Part shown: piece after piece, positions 7,187 through 16,450 of the stretch | Position numbering within the stretch: position 1 is the stretch's first letter | Layout of the letters: each line of letters opens with the position of its first letter | Origin: Sphingomonadales bacterium | Lineage (GTDB): Bacteria; Bacteroidota; Bacteroidia; UBA7662 | NCBI GenBank assembly: GCA_016872215.1 | Contig: VHAX01000024.1 | Location: 1 to 33,302, forward strand | Reading direction: 5' to 3' | DNA: 33,302 nt | Made by a program: the position numbers and the translations under genes | The notes under the pieces: generated by a model | The model's input: the letters and a program-made list of their open reading frames with translations, nothing else | What the model was told of the DNA's origin: nothing | Databases searched by the model: none

Positions 7187-10100
7187 TCAGTCCTTTATAC
7201 AACGCACCGAACCGCCCCAGGGTTTCGTGCCCGTGGCGGGAGATATATTACCGGTTGAATTCCTGAAATACTGGCCTTGAACGAGATTAGTGGTTGATAG
7301 GGTTGACGACAACAACAGGCAGTAACCCGATAAAGAAGTGAACTGCCCGTCATCGCCTGAGCGGGCACCAGCCGGGAGAATCGACAATCCAAGCGCATCG
7401 GTGCCCCTATGGGTGGTGTGGCTGTTCCATCGAGGGTGTACGGTGGTATTGCAGCCTCCCCCCAAGGGCGATGTTACCTGCCGGCATGATTTCAATGCGC
7501 TCCCAGCTCCGTTCACATTGGATGAGGTGTTGGGATAGCCTCGACTCACTGTGTGGTTAATCAGGGTAGTGAGTTCCGCATTGGTAGGCACATGCCAACC
7601 CAAGGGGCATAACTTTCTGGGATCGGCAATTGCGTACCAGTTGTATAATTTGCCGTAAACCTGTTCGTATTGCATATCATTCTGGTAGGAAGACCAGGCA
7701 CCGGCTGTGGTGTTTTTCCACTGAATACTGTCGGTAATCAGGGGGATACTGTCGCCATTCGTGTAGAGTAGAGCCCTGAGGTGCGACTTAGTCCAGCATT
7801 GTGTGCCCAACAAAACGGTCGCATAGCGGAATCCAGATAGGTCTTGAAGGGAATCGGTGCCACAGGTGAAACCCACCGATGCGGGTAGGGTGTGGAACAT
7901 TCGCTCCGAACCATAAGCCGTGCCGGCAGCATTGGTGGCAAAGGCCCGGACATAATACCACGTACCCGGGTTCAAAGGCGATAAAGAGGCGGTGAAGGCA
8001 GCAGTTCCTCCACCAGCGGCGGAATTTGCATGAGAAATATTGGGATTTCGGGCGGTATTCCAGCATACTCCTTTCGAGGTGATGGGTGCACCACCATCGC
8101 TGAGTATCCGTCCGCCCCCTACTGCAGAATTTTGGGTGATGCTATTGATGGTTGATGTGAGTAGATAAGGCAATACCACATTGATGCTCGGAGTCGAAGC
8201 GTTTTGTATGCAGCGTACTGATAATGCATGCAACTCCAGGCGTGTGGATGACATTTGGTTTGGGGTACGGTCGAACCCAACCTGGCGATAGTTGCCACCC
8301 AAGGCATCCGTGAACTGCAAATCGCAGGCCCAGAAATTGGCTTGCAAACCCAAAAAGGAAAAAACATTGTCGTTGTAGCCCACCCCACCTGGGAGAATGC
8401 TCATGCCTAATGCGTCTGTGCCTCCGATCGAGCCCGACCAGTTCACCGCTGCTTTTAGACGCAATCCACCGTGCAGTGAGTCACCCGCAAACTGAGCCAG
8501 TGCGTTCCACTCCGACTGGGAGGGCAGATGCCAGCCGGTCGGACACAAGCCCCGAGCATCTGTGGCCGCTAGATAACTATAAAGCCGGCCGTAAACCGAC
8601 AGATTGGAAGTGTCGTTGTTATAAAGGGTTGTAGTGCCCACACCCGGGATGTTCTGCTGATATCGCCACAGCACACTGGCGATCGTGTCGTTGTTGTTGT
8701 AGCGCCGGGTTCGCAGGTTGGTTTTCATCCAGCACTGACTCCCAATAGTCACGGTTTCGTAGAGGTTGTTCTCCACATCGGTCACGGTGGCTGCACTACA
8801 TGCATTCCCGCCTTGTGGTGATAGGGTCGTAAATTGAATGGAATTTCCATAGGCGGTGCCTGCAGCATTCTCGGCAAAGGCCCGCACATAATAGGTGCCG
8901 TAGGAGAGTGTGCTGAGGGTATGGGTAAACAAACCCGTATCGCGACCAAGGCTGATTTGAGCATGGTTGCGGGTGGGCATCGGACGGTGGTTCCAACAGA
9001 AACCGCGGTTCAGAATAAGCGCGCCGCCGTCGGAGGAGATGCGCCCGCTGATTTGAGCCGATTGTACAGTAATGGCGGCGGGTGGCAATGTGTATATAGA
9101 TGGGGGCATGTAGATCGACACAGTTGTATCGGGTGTCCGCAAACAGCGGATAGATCGGCCGTTTTGTCGACTTCCTGTAGTGCGCGATAAATTCCCACCC
9201 GATGAATTCAACTGAACATACCAGCTGCTGCTACCGGAGGATGATGAACTCCACCAGGAACCGTTACTCCCCGGAGCTATGAATGAAGCGCCTGAACTCG
9301 ACAGGCTACCTCCTGGTAGTGCCGCGAAGCCGAATGGATCGCTGCCATAGTGTATGTTGTGGCTGTTCCACCGTGGGTGTGTGGCTGTACCGCAGCCCGA
9401 TTGCCCGCCACCGTTCAATTGCCTACATGATTTGAGTGCAAAACCCACCCCATCGAAATCCATAGAAAGATTCCCATAACCGCTCAGCCCCAGAAACTGT
9501 GTGAGTGCCTGCCAATCAGGGTCGGTGGGTACACGCCAACCAGTTGGGCACAAACCACGCGTGTCCGCGGCCGCATGAGCATTGTAGAGCTTGCCGTAGT
9601 TGGCCTCAAATTGGGGTTCCGATGTGTTAATGGTCCATGCGCCTAGTTGGGTGGTCGACCATCCCGTTGAATCGAGCCCACTAACGAGGGGATCTCCATT
9701 ACGGTAGGATGTGACACGGAGGTTCATCGCTGTCCAGCACTGACCGCCTATTTGAATTGTCGGATAGCTAAATCCTGAAAGATCTATAATCGGGGTTCCA
9801 CATTCAAAAGGCGCTGAGGGTGTGTTCACTAAAACCACACCGCCATAGGCAACCCCTACAGAATTGATGGCGTAGGCCCGGGTTTGATAGGAAGTGGACG
9901 GAAACAAACGCGACAATTTACCCGTGTATGACCCAATTCCCGTCCCATTTTGGGTAGTGTCATCGGCTATAGTAGGTGGTCGACCCGAAGACCAACAGAT
10001 GCCACGTGATGTAATCGGGCTGCCCCCGTCGCTAGGGATTTGTCCGTCCACCTGTGCTGAAAAGGGGAGGAGTGAAGACACAGACCCTGTGTTCACTTCT

Positions 10101-11242
10101 GGAGCAGTTGGAGGGGTGTAGAAGCTTAAGGCAATTCCATAACCAGTGCCAGCGGCGTTCGTGCCGAAGGATCGAACAAAGTAGGTTCGGCCGCTCTGGA
10201 GTCCGCTGATCACGGCTTCAATTCCATTACCTGGACCGATGGCACTGGCCTGAACCACTCCATGGGTAATCAGGGGAGTAGCTGATGTGTCGTAACAAAA
10301 TCCACGAATAGACAGGGGGAGTCCACCATCCCTCAACACTCTTCCGTAGGCCATTATACTGTTGGAAGTTACCTGGGTAATGGAATCGGTGCTCATTTCA
10401 GGAGCAACGGGAGTCGGGTTCACCACCGCCTCTGCAGAGTAATAAAAACCTGTAGAATTTTGCGCAAATCCTTTTACATACCAGTTGCGCCCGGGTAGGA
10501 GTCCGGGCAGAAAGGCGGTAAACCCGAACCCCCCGCTACCCGTATACAATACGCTGTCGGTGACATCCGGATTAGGCAGGGCACTCCAGCAGAGTCCGCG
10601 CGCGAATATTCCGCTACCTGGCTGATTGAAACGCAATCCAACCTGAGTGTTGTATCCCAGGGCGACTACTGTATCGATCGACAGCTGGGGCGCAGTTGGC
10701 GAAATCAGATAACTGCCATTGATGTCACCCCCACACAACACCAGGAAATCGCGCTGTAAGGGACTCCCCTGAGCCACGACCAACGTTGGATCCCACAGAA
10801 AATCACCTATGGCGAAGGAACCCGTCAGGAAACCAACACGGCGACTAATCTGAATGGCATCAGTCGAATTCAGTACTCCATTGCCATTGACGTCGGCCAC
10901 CCGGTTTCGAAAGGGGCTGAAGATTTGTTGGCCTGAGAATGATCGCTGTGCATTGAGTGCGTCGGTACTGTTTACCCCCCCCCAGGGATACCCGATTTGG
11001 GCCACAAAAGTGTAGGTCGCCGAGGGATAATCCTGCAAATGAAATTGGCCTTGGGCATTTGTGGTGTCGAAAGCCACCGGCAACCCCGCTAAATTCAGTA
11101 ACCGTACAGGAATCCCTGCCAGAGGTGTATGATTGAGGTTGTCGTATCGCAGAGAACCCTGAACACTATTTTGAGCCGAGGTATTGTGAGATGAACAAAT
11201 AAATGCCATACACAGAATCAAACCAAACCCACTTCGATACAT
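7187..11242 (-). CDS. secreted protein with dockerin-like segment, five Fn3-like repeats and three FISUMP modules
   Basis: 1351 residues with an N-terminal signal peptide ending near NTSAQ. Next come a carboxypeptidase-regulatory-like strand region (about 25-85) and two dockerin-like lines (GGVNSTDALNAQR, then VADVNGNGVLNSTDAIQISR, about 88-140). Five Fn3-like repeats follow, marked by RGxCW near their start and VRAFATNAAGTAYG near their end. Three FISUMP modules (the Fibrobacter succinogenes major paralogous domain) lie at about 477-700, 814-1011 and 1125-1351, each with a QCW motif, LCPTGWxVP and a final SxRCxxx. No T9SS sorting domain is visible at the C-terminus, so how it reaches the surface is unclear. 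A run of nine G lies in codons 86-89. Probably an envelope or secreted adhesin or substrate binder; function unproven. Confidence 0.85.
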   Translation of the reverse strand: MYRSGFGLILCMAFICSSHNTSAQNSVQGSLRYDNLNHTPLAGIPVRLLNLAGLPVAFDTTNAQGQFHLQDYPSATYTFVAQIGYPWGGVNSTDALNAQRSFSGQQIFSPFRNRVADVNGNGVLNSTDAIQISRRVGFLTGSFAIGDFLWDPTLVVAQGSPLQRDFLVLCGGDINGSYLISPTAPQLSIDTVVALGYNTQVGLRFNQPGSGIFARGLCWSALPNPDVTDSVLYTGSGGFGFTAFLPGLLPGRNWYVKGFAQNSTGFYYSAEAVVNPTPVAPEMSTDSITQVTSNSIMAYGRVLRDGGLPLSIRGFCYDTSATPLITHGVVQASAIGPGNGIEAVISGLQSGRTYFVRSFGTNAAGTGYGIALSFYTPPTAPEVNTGSVSSLLPFSAQVDGQIPSDGGSPITSRGICWSSGRPPTIADDTTQNGTGIGSYTGKLSRLFPSTSYQTRAYAINSVGVAYGGVVLVNTPSAPFECGTPIIDLSGFSYPTIQIGGQCWTAMNLRVTSYRNGDPLVSGLDSTGWSTTQLGAWTINTSEPQFEANYGKLYNAHAAADTRGLCPTGWRVPTDPDWQALTQFLGLSGYGNLSMDFDGVGFALKSCRQLNGGGQSGCGTATHPRWNSHNIHYGSDPFGFAALPGGSLSSSGASFIAPGSNGSWWSSSSSGSSSWYVQLNSSGGNLSRTTGSRQNGRSIRCLRTPDTTVSIYMPPSIYTLPPAAITVQSAQISGRISSDGGALILNRGFCWNHRPMPTRNHAQISLGRDTGLFTHTLSTLSYGTYYVRAFAENAAGTAYGNSIQFTTLSPQGGNACSAATVTDVENNLYETVTIGSQCWMKTNLRTRRYNNNDTIASVLWRYQQNIPGVGTTTLYNNDTSNLSVYGRLYSYLAATDARGLCPTGWHLPSQSEWNALAQFAGDSLHGGLRLKAAVNWSGSIGGTDALGMSILPGGVGYNDNVFSFLGLQANFWACDLQFTDALGGNYRQVGFDRTPNQMSSTRLELHALSVRCIQNASTPSINVVLPYLLTSTINSITQNSAVGGGRILSDGGAPITSKGVCWNTARNPNISHANSAAGGGTAAFTASLSPLNPGTWYYVRAFATNAAGTAYGSERMFHTLPASVGFTCGTDSLQDLSGFRYATVLLGTQCWTKSHLRALLYTNGDSIPLITDSIQWKNTTAGAWSSYQNDMQYEQVYGKLYNWYAIADPRKLCPLGWHVPTNAELTTLINHTVSRGYPNTSSNVNGAGSALKSCRQVTSPLGGGCNTTVHPRWNSHTTHRGTDALGLSILPAGARSGDDGQFTSLSGYCLLLSSTLSTTNLVQGQYFRNSTGNISPATGTKPWGGSVRCIKD

Positions 11243-11439
11243 TGCAAAACAAAAGATGTAGAAAAGGAAATTTGTTTGGAAATAACCACGTAATGAAAAA
11301 TGTATTATCTATCTGCAATAATAGGTATTTGTCGCCATATGAAGGGGTAAACGTTGGTATTTTTCTTAATTACACGGGAACATCGGCCGATTGAAGCCCA
11401 GAGCTATTTTTCCTCCGGCACTGCTTACCTGGGCAGTAT

Positions 11440-12847
11440 TTTGTGCAATCCACATTCCGTCATTGTTCCGCGGGGTGGGTTCATCGATAGTTTACTTTAT
11501 GCATCGGTTTGTCACAGCCTGAGTCTGCAGGAATAATACGCCATCTGCTCGAGCTTCAGCGACATCCTTTATCTCGAATTTGCAGAACATCTGCCACTTA
11601 TGTTTTGACTGTGCTATTGGTGATTTCGGCTCCTAGGCGATCATCCGTGGACGGAAAAGTGCTTTTCTTTGGTTTTGGCGATCGGCATGTTGTCGGCGTT
11701 ATACCTTCCTGGAAAAGACATATACCCGGTCAGTAAAACTAGTATGGATGGGGCTGGTGGATGCTGTTCTGGTGTCTGGTGCCAGTGCCATTGTGTGGAC
11801 TTGGACAGATCATGCTCGAGAATCCGCTAACTCTTTTCACTTTCTCCGCGGTGTGGGCGACTATGGTTCGCAAAAAATATATAGTAGTGTGTGTGTGGTT
11901 GGGATCATTCATCCTGCTAGCCGTCATCACCAAAGGCCCACCTGCTTTGTTTCCTTTCGCCACGCCACTGCTCTTATAGATTTGCTGCCAGCGCATTACA
12001 GGCGACATATCTCGGGTTACCTCCCTATTGGAATCGGTTTTCGGGTTGCTTTTCGCTATTGGGTGAACTTGAACGCCACTGCGTGATGCCATGCAGCGCT
12101 ACCGGCAAAGGCAGTTACAGGCAGTTTTCCCAGGTGAAAGACCATACTGTGAGTTTTGGGGGCTAAATGAACACATATGGATCACGCATATATAATGTGT
12201 CGACTTTTTTTTGGGAGATGCTTCTTCCTGCAATCATCCTGCTTGTATGGTATTTGATTTTTGGTAAATGAAAATAATTCCAAGGGAAGTTCTGCCCTCG
12301 ACACCATATGGGGGACAACTCAGGAAATATGTGTTGTTTTTTAAGCTCATGGCCTTGAGTGCAACTGTCCCGCTTTTTGTTTCTCTTAAGCTGCACCCTC
12401 ATTATTTGATTCCTTCCTATCCTAGGTGGCCTTTAGAATTGACCTCGCAGCCCTGCCCGTGCGACGCCTGATGCCATTCCAGGTGCCGCACATCAATAGT
12501 ATGCGGAATCAAATCTGCTTAAATGTAGTGGCACCCGTTTTTGTGGCGGGCTATTTAAGGTTCACATGGAGGAATCGTGATTTGCCTGTTCGGGATTTGT
12601 CGCTGTAATCCGATATCAATGAGGTGGTTCAAACACTAAAAAGAACAGAGCCTGCCGGCGATTGTTGTGGTACAGCAATTTTATCGGAGATTCATGGCTA
12701 CCATGCCAAAATGTTGTATATGCAACGATATTACGGCATTAGCCTTGACCCCAATCCGGTGCCTCGTCATTACTTGGTTTTGGCGGGTAAAGGAAATCCC
12801 GATCCAAAAGTGATGGCCTCCGAGTCGACCCCCACTCGAGTCCTTTG
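11440..12847 (+). pseudogene. decayed GT39 (ArnT/PMT-like) membrane glycosyltransferase
   Basis: No long frame survives, but pieces in shifting + frames line up with a GT39 protein in the right order: GGFIDSLLYASVCHSLSL, EFAEHLPLMF then GDHPWTEKCFSLVLAIGMLS (the acceptor-loop and EHPPLMFW region), MLENPLTLFTFSAVWATMV, VITKGPPALFPFATPLL (the hallmark TKGP motif), RYRQRQLQAVFPGERPY, FFWEMLLPAIILLVWYLIFG, and LSATVPLFVSLKLHPHYLIP (the late ArnT-type segment). Stops and frameshifts lie between nearly every block. It was probably a lipid-linked sugar transferase. The boundaries are estimates, and the remainder of 11243-13083 shows no intact gene. Confidence 0.75.
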
Positions 12848-12900
12848 ATGTTTACATGTGTGTTCCCGAGAAATAGGTTTATTAAAATGGAAAAAAGACA

Positions 12901-12908
12901 TATCTTTG
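12901..12908 (+). promoter_or_regulatory. candidate promoter (TATCTTTG) for the OlsF-like gene
   Basis: TATCTTTG is an exact TAnnTTTG box. TTTA at 12878-12881, 19 bases earlier, differs by one base from the -33 TTTG. It would give a leader of about 170 bases before ATG 13084; nothing recognisable is seen in that leader. Confidence 0.5.
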
Positions 12909-13083
12909 AATACATTCATTGTAGCTGATTTTGAATACAATAATTAATTCGAACTAAGAGCTTATTAATTGTCGCAAACTAAAGTATATGAGTTGTTGCA
13001 ATCAAGACTAAATTAATTGCAGAAAATGCCGGGTATGTCAATTGTTTCGATCGAATAAAACCGAGTCCTAATGAAGATAATAT

Positions 13084-14901
13084 ATGCCTAAACAAGACTT
13101 CATTTCAATAGAAGATTTTTGCTCGTCAGCTGGTGTTTATCCGCGCTGGCTCAATGTTCATCTGAAACGATTGCTCGGGATAAGAAATATCAATTCTGTA
13201 AAGAACAAATTGTCGTTAGTAAATTTGGGGGAGGAGGGCCCAACAGACCGGGGGGTTTACACGAAGATTTTGGAAGCTTTGGGATTTGAATTTGAGGTAG
13301 AGTCACCTTCCTTTGAATGGCCGGCACCAGGCACGCCCCTTTTGCTGGTTGCCAATCATCCGATGGGAGGTATTGAAGGAATTGTATTGGTCGCCCTGGC
13401 TTTGTCGAGGAGGCCCGATACCCGCTTTTTGTATTCATCGTTTCTCGGGCAAATTGAAGGTGTTGGGGATACGCTTTTGCCGATTTCATCTGGTGGTGAT
13501 TCGGCAGGGAGAGAGTTGAACCGTAATTCGATGCGTGAAGCGATCAGGCACCTGTCTTCAGGGGGTTGTTTGGCTATGTTCCCGGGTGGCGACCCGCACA
13601 TGCGCGGCGTAATGCGTCGCAAACATGAGTCGACCTGGTCGCCACACGCTGGGGATTTAGCAAAAAAATCGGGTGCGGTGGTTTTACCCGTTTGTTTCGG
13701 TTTATGGCCCTCACCGCCATTGTCCTGGGTGGGGGGTATAAGGTCCAAGATGCGCCCCCTCGTTTGGTCGACCCGATTGGCCGGGCAGAAGGGTAGAAAA
13801 ATTCACGTAGCAATGGGTTGGCTCATTCCCAGCCCGGTATTGAAGTCTTTTTCGGACCGTAGCGTGTGTTCCGATTTCCTGTTGCTGGCCTCCCGGGTTT
13901 GTGGCGAACAATATGGGTTGCTGCCCAAGAAGTTTAGCATTTTACAAGGTGTATGGGATCGTTTTTCGACCGAGAATGACTTGAAACCTCAAATTTTGTT
14001 GGCGCCAGCGGTCAATCCCGGTTCCATAGCCGCCGAACTTTCGTCCCTGCCATCCGAGTCAATGATCCAAATGGAGGGCGATTTTCAAATGTTTTATGTT
14101 CGGGCTGTTGACATCCCACATACACTGAGGGAGGTGGGCCGATTGCGCGAGTATTCCTTCCGGGCAATCGGGGAAGGCACCGGCAAGGCACTCGACCTGG
14201 ATGAGTTTGATGAATACTACACCCATTTGTTGGTTTGGGATCGGTCTCGGCAGCGTCTGGTGGGTGCCTACCGTATGGGAAGAGCCTTGCCGAATCGAAA
14301 AAGGTATGTAGAAACCCTATTCCAGATCTCCAATCCCTTGATTCGCCACCTGAGTAACGCATTGGAATTGGGTCGGTCATTCATCACAGCCGAATATCAG
14401 GTTCACAGCGGTGTTTTGAATTTGATGTGGAAAGGAATCGCCAAGGTGGTTGCACAAAATCCTGAACACCCCTTGCTCTACGGGCCGGTGAGCATATCAG
14501 GGCACTTTCATCCTGTCTCCAGAGCATTGATTCTCTACTACCTCAAACAAAATCACTTTGACACCCGTAACGCCCGGTTCGTACGGGCGCCTGTTCCGCC
14601 CAAATTACACAGAAAGCAGTTGGGGGTCGACCTTGAATGCATTGCAAGGGGAATTCGATCGATGGATCAGCTATCGGCATTGGTGTCTGTTCTGGAAAAG
14701 GACGGCAAAGGGGTGCCGCCGCTCATCAAGCATTACACGCGTCTGGGCGGTCGTTTTCTCTCTTTTGGGGTTGATGAGCATTTCGGTAATGCGGTGGATG
14801 GTCTTCTTCTGCTTGATTTGCGCAACACCCCTTTTGCGCTTCTGAAGCGCTTCATGGGTGAAACGGTGGCAAAGTCCTTCGTCAAACAGCATCAGGGGTA
14901 A
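13084..14901 (+). CDS. olsF: OlsF-like bifunctional acyltransferase (PlsC domain plus hemolysin-type GNAT domain)
   Basis: 605 residues in two parts. The N-terminal half is a lysophospholipid-acyltransferase domain with LLLVANHPMGGIEG near residue 90 (the His-containing acyltransferase motif) and AMFPGGDP further on. The C-terminal half, from about 340, is the GNAT-like domain of the hemolysin/ornithine-acyltransferase family, with REYSFRAIGEGTG, LVGAYRMG, ELGRSFI and YGPVSISGHF. OlsF enzymes with this fusion make ornithine lipids in one polypeptide, the GNAT part N-acylating and the PlsC part O-acylating; some Bacteroidota use related enzymes for other amino-acid lipids, so the amino acid is inferred. 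Cytoplasmic, membrane-associated. It has its own likely promoter at 12901. Confidence 0.8.
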   Translation: MPKQDFISIEDFCSSAGVYPRWLNVHLKRLLGIRNINSVKNKLSLVNLGEEGPTDRGVYTKILEALGFEFEVESPSFEWPAPGTPLLLVANHPMGGIEGIVLVALALSRRPDTRFLYSSFLGQIEGVGDTLLPISSGGDSAGRELNRNSMREAIRHLSSGGCLAMFPGGDPHMRGVMRRKHESTWSPHAGDLAKKSGAVVLPVCFGLWPSPPLSWVGGIRSKMRPLVWSTRLAGQKGRKIHVAMGWLIPSPVLKSFSDRSVCSDFLLLASRVCGEQYGLLPKKFSILQGVWDRFSTENDLKPQILLAPAVNPGSIAAELSSLPSESMIQMEGDFQMFYVRAVDIPHTLREVGRLREYSFRAIGEGTGKALDLDEFDEYYTHLLVWDRSRQRLVGAYRMGRALPNRKRYVETLFQISNPLIRHLSNALELGRSFITAEYQVHSGVLNLMWKGIAKVVAQNPEHPLLYGPVSISGHFHPVSRALILYYLKQNHFDTRNARFVRAPVPPKLHRKQLGVDLECIARGIRSMDQLSALVSVLEKDGKGVPPLIKHYTRLGGRFLSFGVDEHFGNAVDGLLLLDLRNTPFALLKRFMGETVAKSFVKQHQG

Positions 14902-14988
14902 ACTGTGTGTATTAAATTTCTGTGAAAACGGGTTTTTTGTAATATTTTAATTATTTTTACTCAAAATCAAATCCCCAATTTTCCCCGG

Positions 14989-15948
14989 TTGTGCACCTCA
15001 GTCAGGTTGAGTAAAATAACAGTTTTTCGTTCGGTGGGCAATATGTTGCTCATTCTGCTCATCTTTCAGCTGGGCTCAGCGTGCACGCGCGAGCGGCTCA
15101 AAGTGGAGCCCGACAACGATGCGCCCTGGTATGGCGATGTGCCGACAATTTTGGTGGAGAATTATGTGAATCGCGTGTTTATTGATTTGTTAGGCCGCGA
15201 ACCAGTCGATTCGGAGATGACCGTGCACGTGCAGTACCTCCGCGCGGGTGACCTCAGTAAGGCCCGAAGAACCGATTGGATTCGGATTTTGCAGACCGAT
15301 ACGGTTCCTGCGGCGGGCGATTCATCATACCAGTCGGTCTACTATCGTCGATTTTATGAGATGACCAAAGTGCGCTTGCTTGAAGGGGTGAGCGATTCAT
15401 ATTTGCTCGGACAAATTGGTATTCTTCAGTTTGGGATTCAGGTGGATTCCCTCAACGGAGATACCATCGCGGTGAACAAGAAAAGGGCGAATGTGGCACG
15501 CTACGAGCGGATCATGCAGTGCGAATACGACTATCGCTTCGGCCTCATCGCACTCGATAGCGTCTGTGCTCGGATGGTGGACAATCCGGTATATGATTTC
15601 ATCAATATGAACTCATTCAACTTCATCAACGCCACCTTCGATAATCTGTATTTCCGATTTCCGACTCAGAGTGAGTTCGAGCGGGCTTACCTGATGGTTG
15701 ACGCTTCACAACCCTCCACTTTATTTGGTCGCCCCGGAAGCAACAAATCCGACTACATCCAGATTGTTGTGGCCCAACGGGAATTCTGGCAGGGTTGGAT
15801 TATATGGGCTTACAAAACCTTGTTGGCCCGCGACCCGTCGACCTCGGAACTGTACGCGGCCTTGCTGCAGCTCAATGCCGATAAAAATTTTCATACCACA
15901 CTCTCCAACATTTTGATTTCCGATGAATACGCCCATTTCAATCCGTAA
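14989..15948 (+). CDS. lipoprotein with repeated helical motifs, first gene of the surface cluster
   Basis: 319 residues from a GTG start; a TTG at 15007 gives an equally good signal peptide, and the start is unresolved. The hydrophobic segment MLLILLIFQLGSAC ends in a lipobox-like LGSAC. The mature part has two helical blocks of one type: VENYVNRVFIDLLGREPVDS early and YKTLLARDPSTSELYAALLQ with ISDEYAHF at the end. This pattern recalls DUF4214 or the DUF1549 repeats of planctomycete-style cytochrome clusters, but I cannot assign a family firmly. The next gene starts inside its last 26 bases and shares the motif. No enzyme residues are evident; probably a periplasmic or outer-membrane structural partner. 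Confidence 0.75.
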   Translation: MCTSVRLSKITVFRSVGNMLLILLIFQLGSACTRERLKVEPDNDAPWYGDVPTILVENYVNRVFIDLLGREPVDSEMTVHVQYLRAGDLSKARRTDWIRILQTDTVPAAGDSSYQSVYYRRFYEMTKVRLLEGVSDSYLLGQIGILQFGIQVDSLNGDTIAVNKKRANVARYERIMQCEYDYRFGLIALDSVCARMVDNPVYDFINMNSFNFINATFDNLYFRFPTQSEFERAYLMVDASQPSTLFGRPGSNKSDYIQIVVAQREFWQGWIIWAYKTLLARDPSTSELYAALLQLNADKNFHTTLSNILISDEYAHFNP

Positions 15949-16423
15949 TTTCATCATAGCCCTTATTCTGGGGGGCTTGATCGCTTCCTGCAGCCGCGAG
16001 GAGTATGTTGTGTATGAAGTGAATCCAGTGGAGGTGCAGGGGGTCAACTACGGGAAGAACAAGAAAAAGAGCGTAGAGCAGTACATCTCCATTCTCTACG
16101 CCAACCTGTTTCAACGGGCATTGTCGGCCAACCAGCTGGTCGAAATCCGCGATTTGATTGAGTCGATCGGCGACCAGCAGGTAGCCTTTGAAATCGTGCT
16201 CAGTAACTTCATGAATCGGGCCGATGTCGAAATCCCAACCAACAATGAGATGCGGGCCGACGTGGATGGTTTCATCAATGATACCTACCGAAGGTTCCTG
16301 ATCCGCCTGCCCACCGAAGCTGAAAGGACCTGGTTTAGGAATTACATTCAGACACATCCCTTTCTCACACCGCAGATTATCTACATGAGTTTTGCTTTGA
16401 GCAACGAATACCAGTATTATTGA
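15923..16423 (+). CDS. lipoprotein paralogous in motif to its upstream neighbour
   Basis: 166 residues with a typical lipoprotein signal: charged start, hydrophobic FIIALILGGLIASC and Cys after IAS. The mature region has YISILYANLFQRALSANQLV and then DTYRRFLIRLPTEAERTWF, ending SNEYQYY. The R-x-PT-x-x-E followed later by a SNEY-type end matches the layout of the preceding protein (FRFPTQSEF... ISDEYAHF), so the two are probably related and may pair. The start overlaps the upstream gene by 26 bases and the next gene begins 28 bases after the stop, pointing to one transcript. Function is not recognised. Confidence 0.75.
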   Translation: MNTPISIRNFIIALILGGLIASCSREEYVVYEVNPVEVQGVNYGKNKKKSVEQYISILYANLFQRALSANQLVEIRDLIESIGDQQVAFEIVLSNFMNRADVEIPTNNEMRADVDGFINDTYRRFLIRLPTEAERTWFRNYIQTHPFLTPQIIYMSFALSNEYQYY

Positions 16424-16450
16424 TTCAGTGGATTATTAATTACATCATAT

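Noticed and set aside
11739-12092. Overlapping open frames of 110-117 codons on both strands
   Set aside because: The + strand pieces fit the GT39 pseudogene; the - strand frame has no features.
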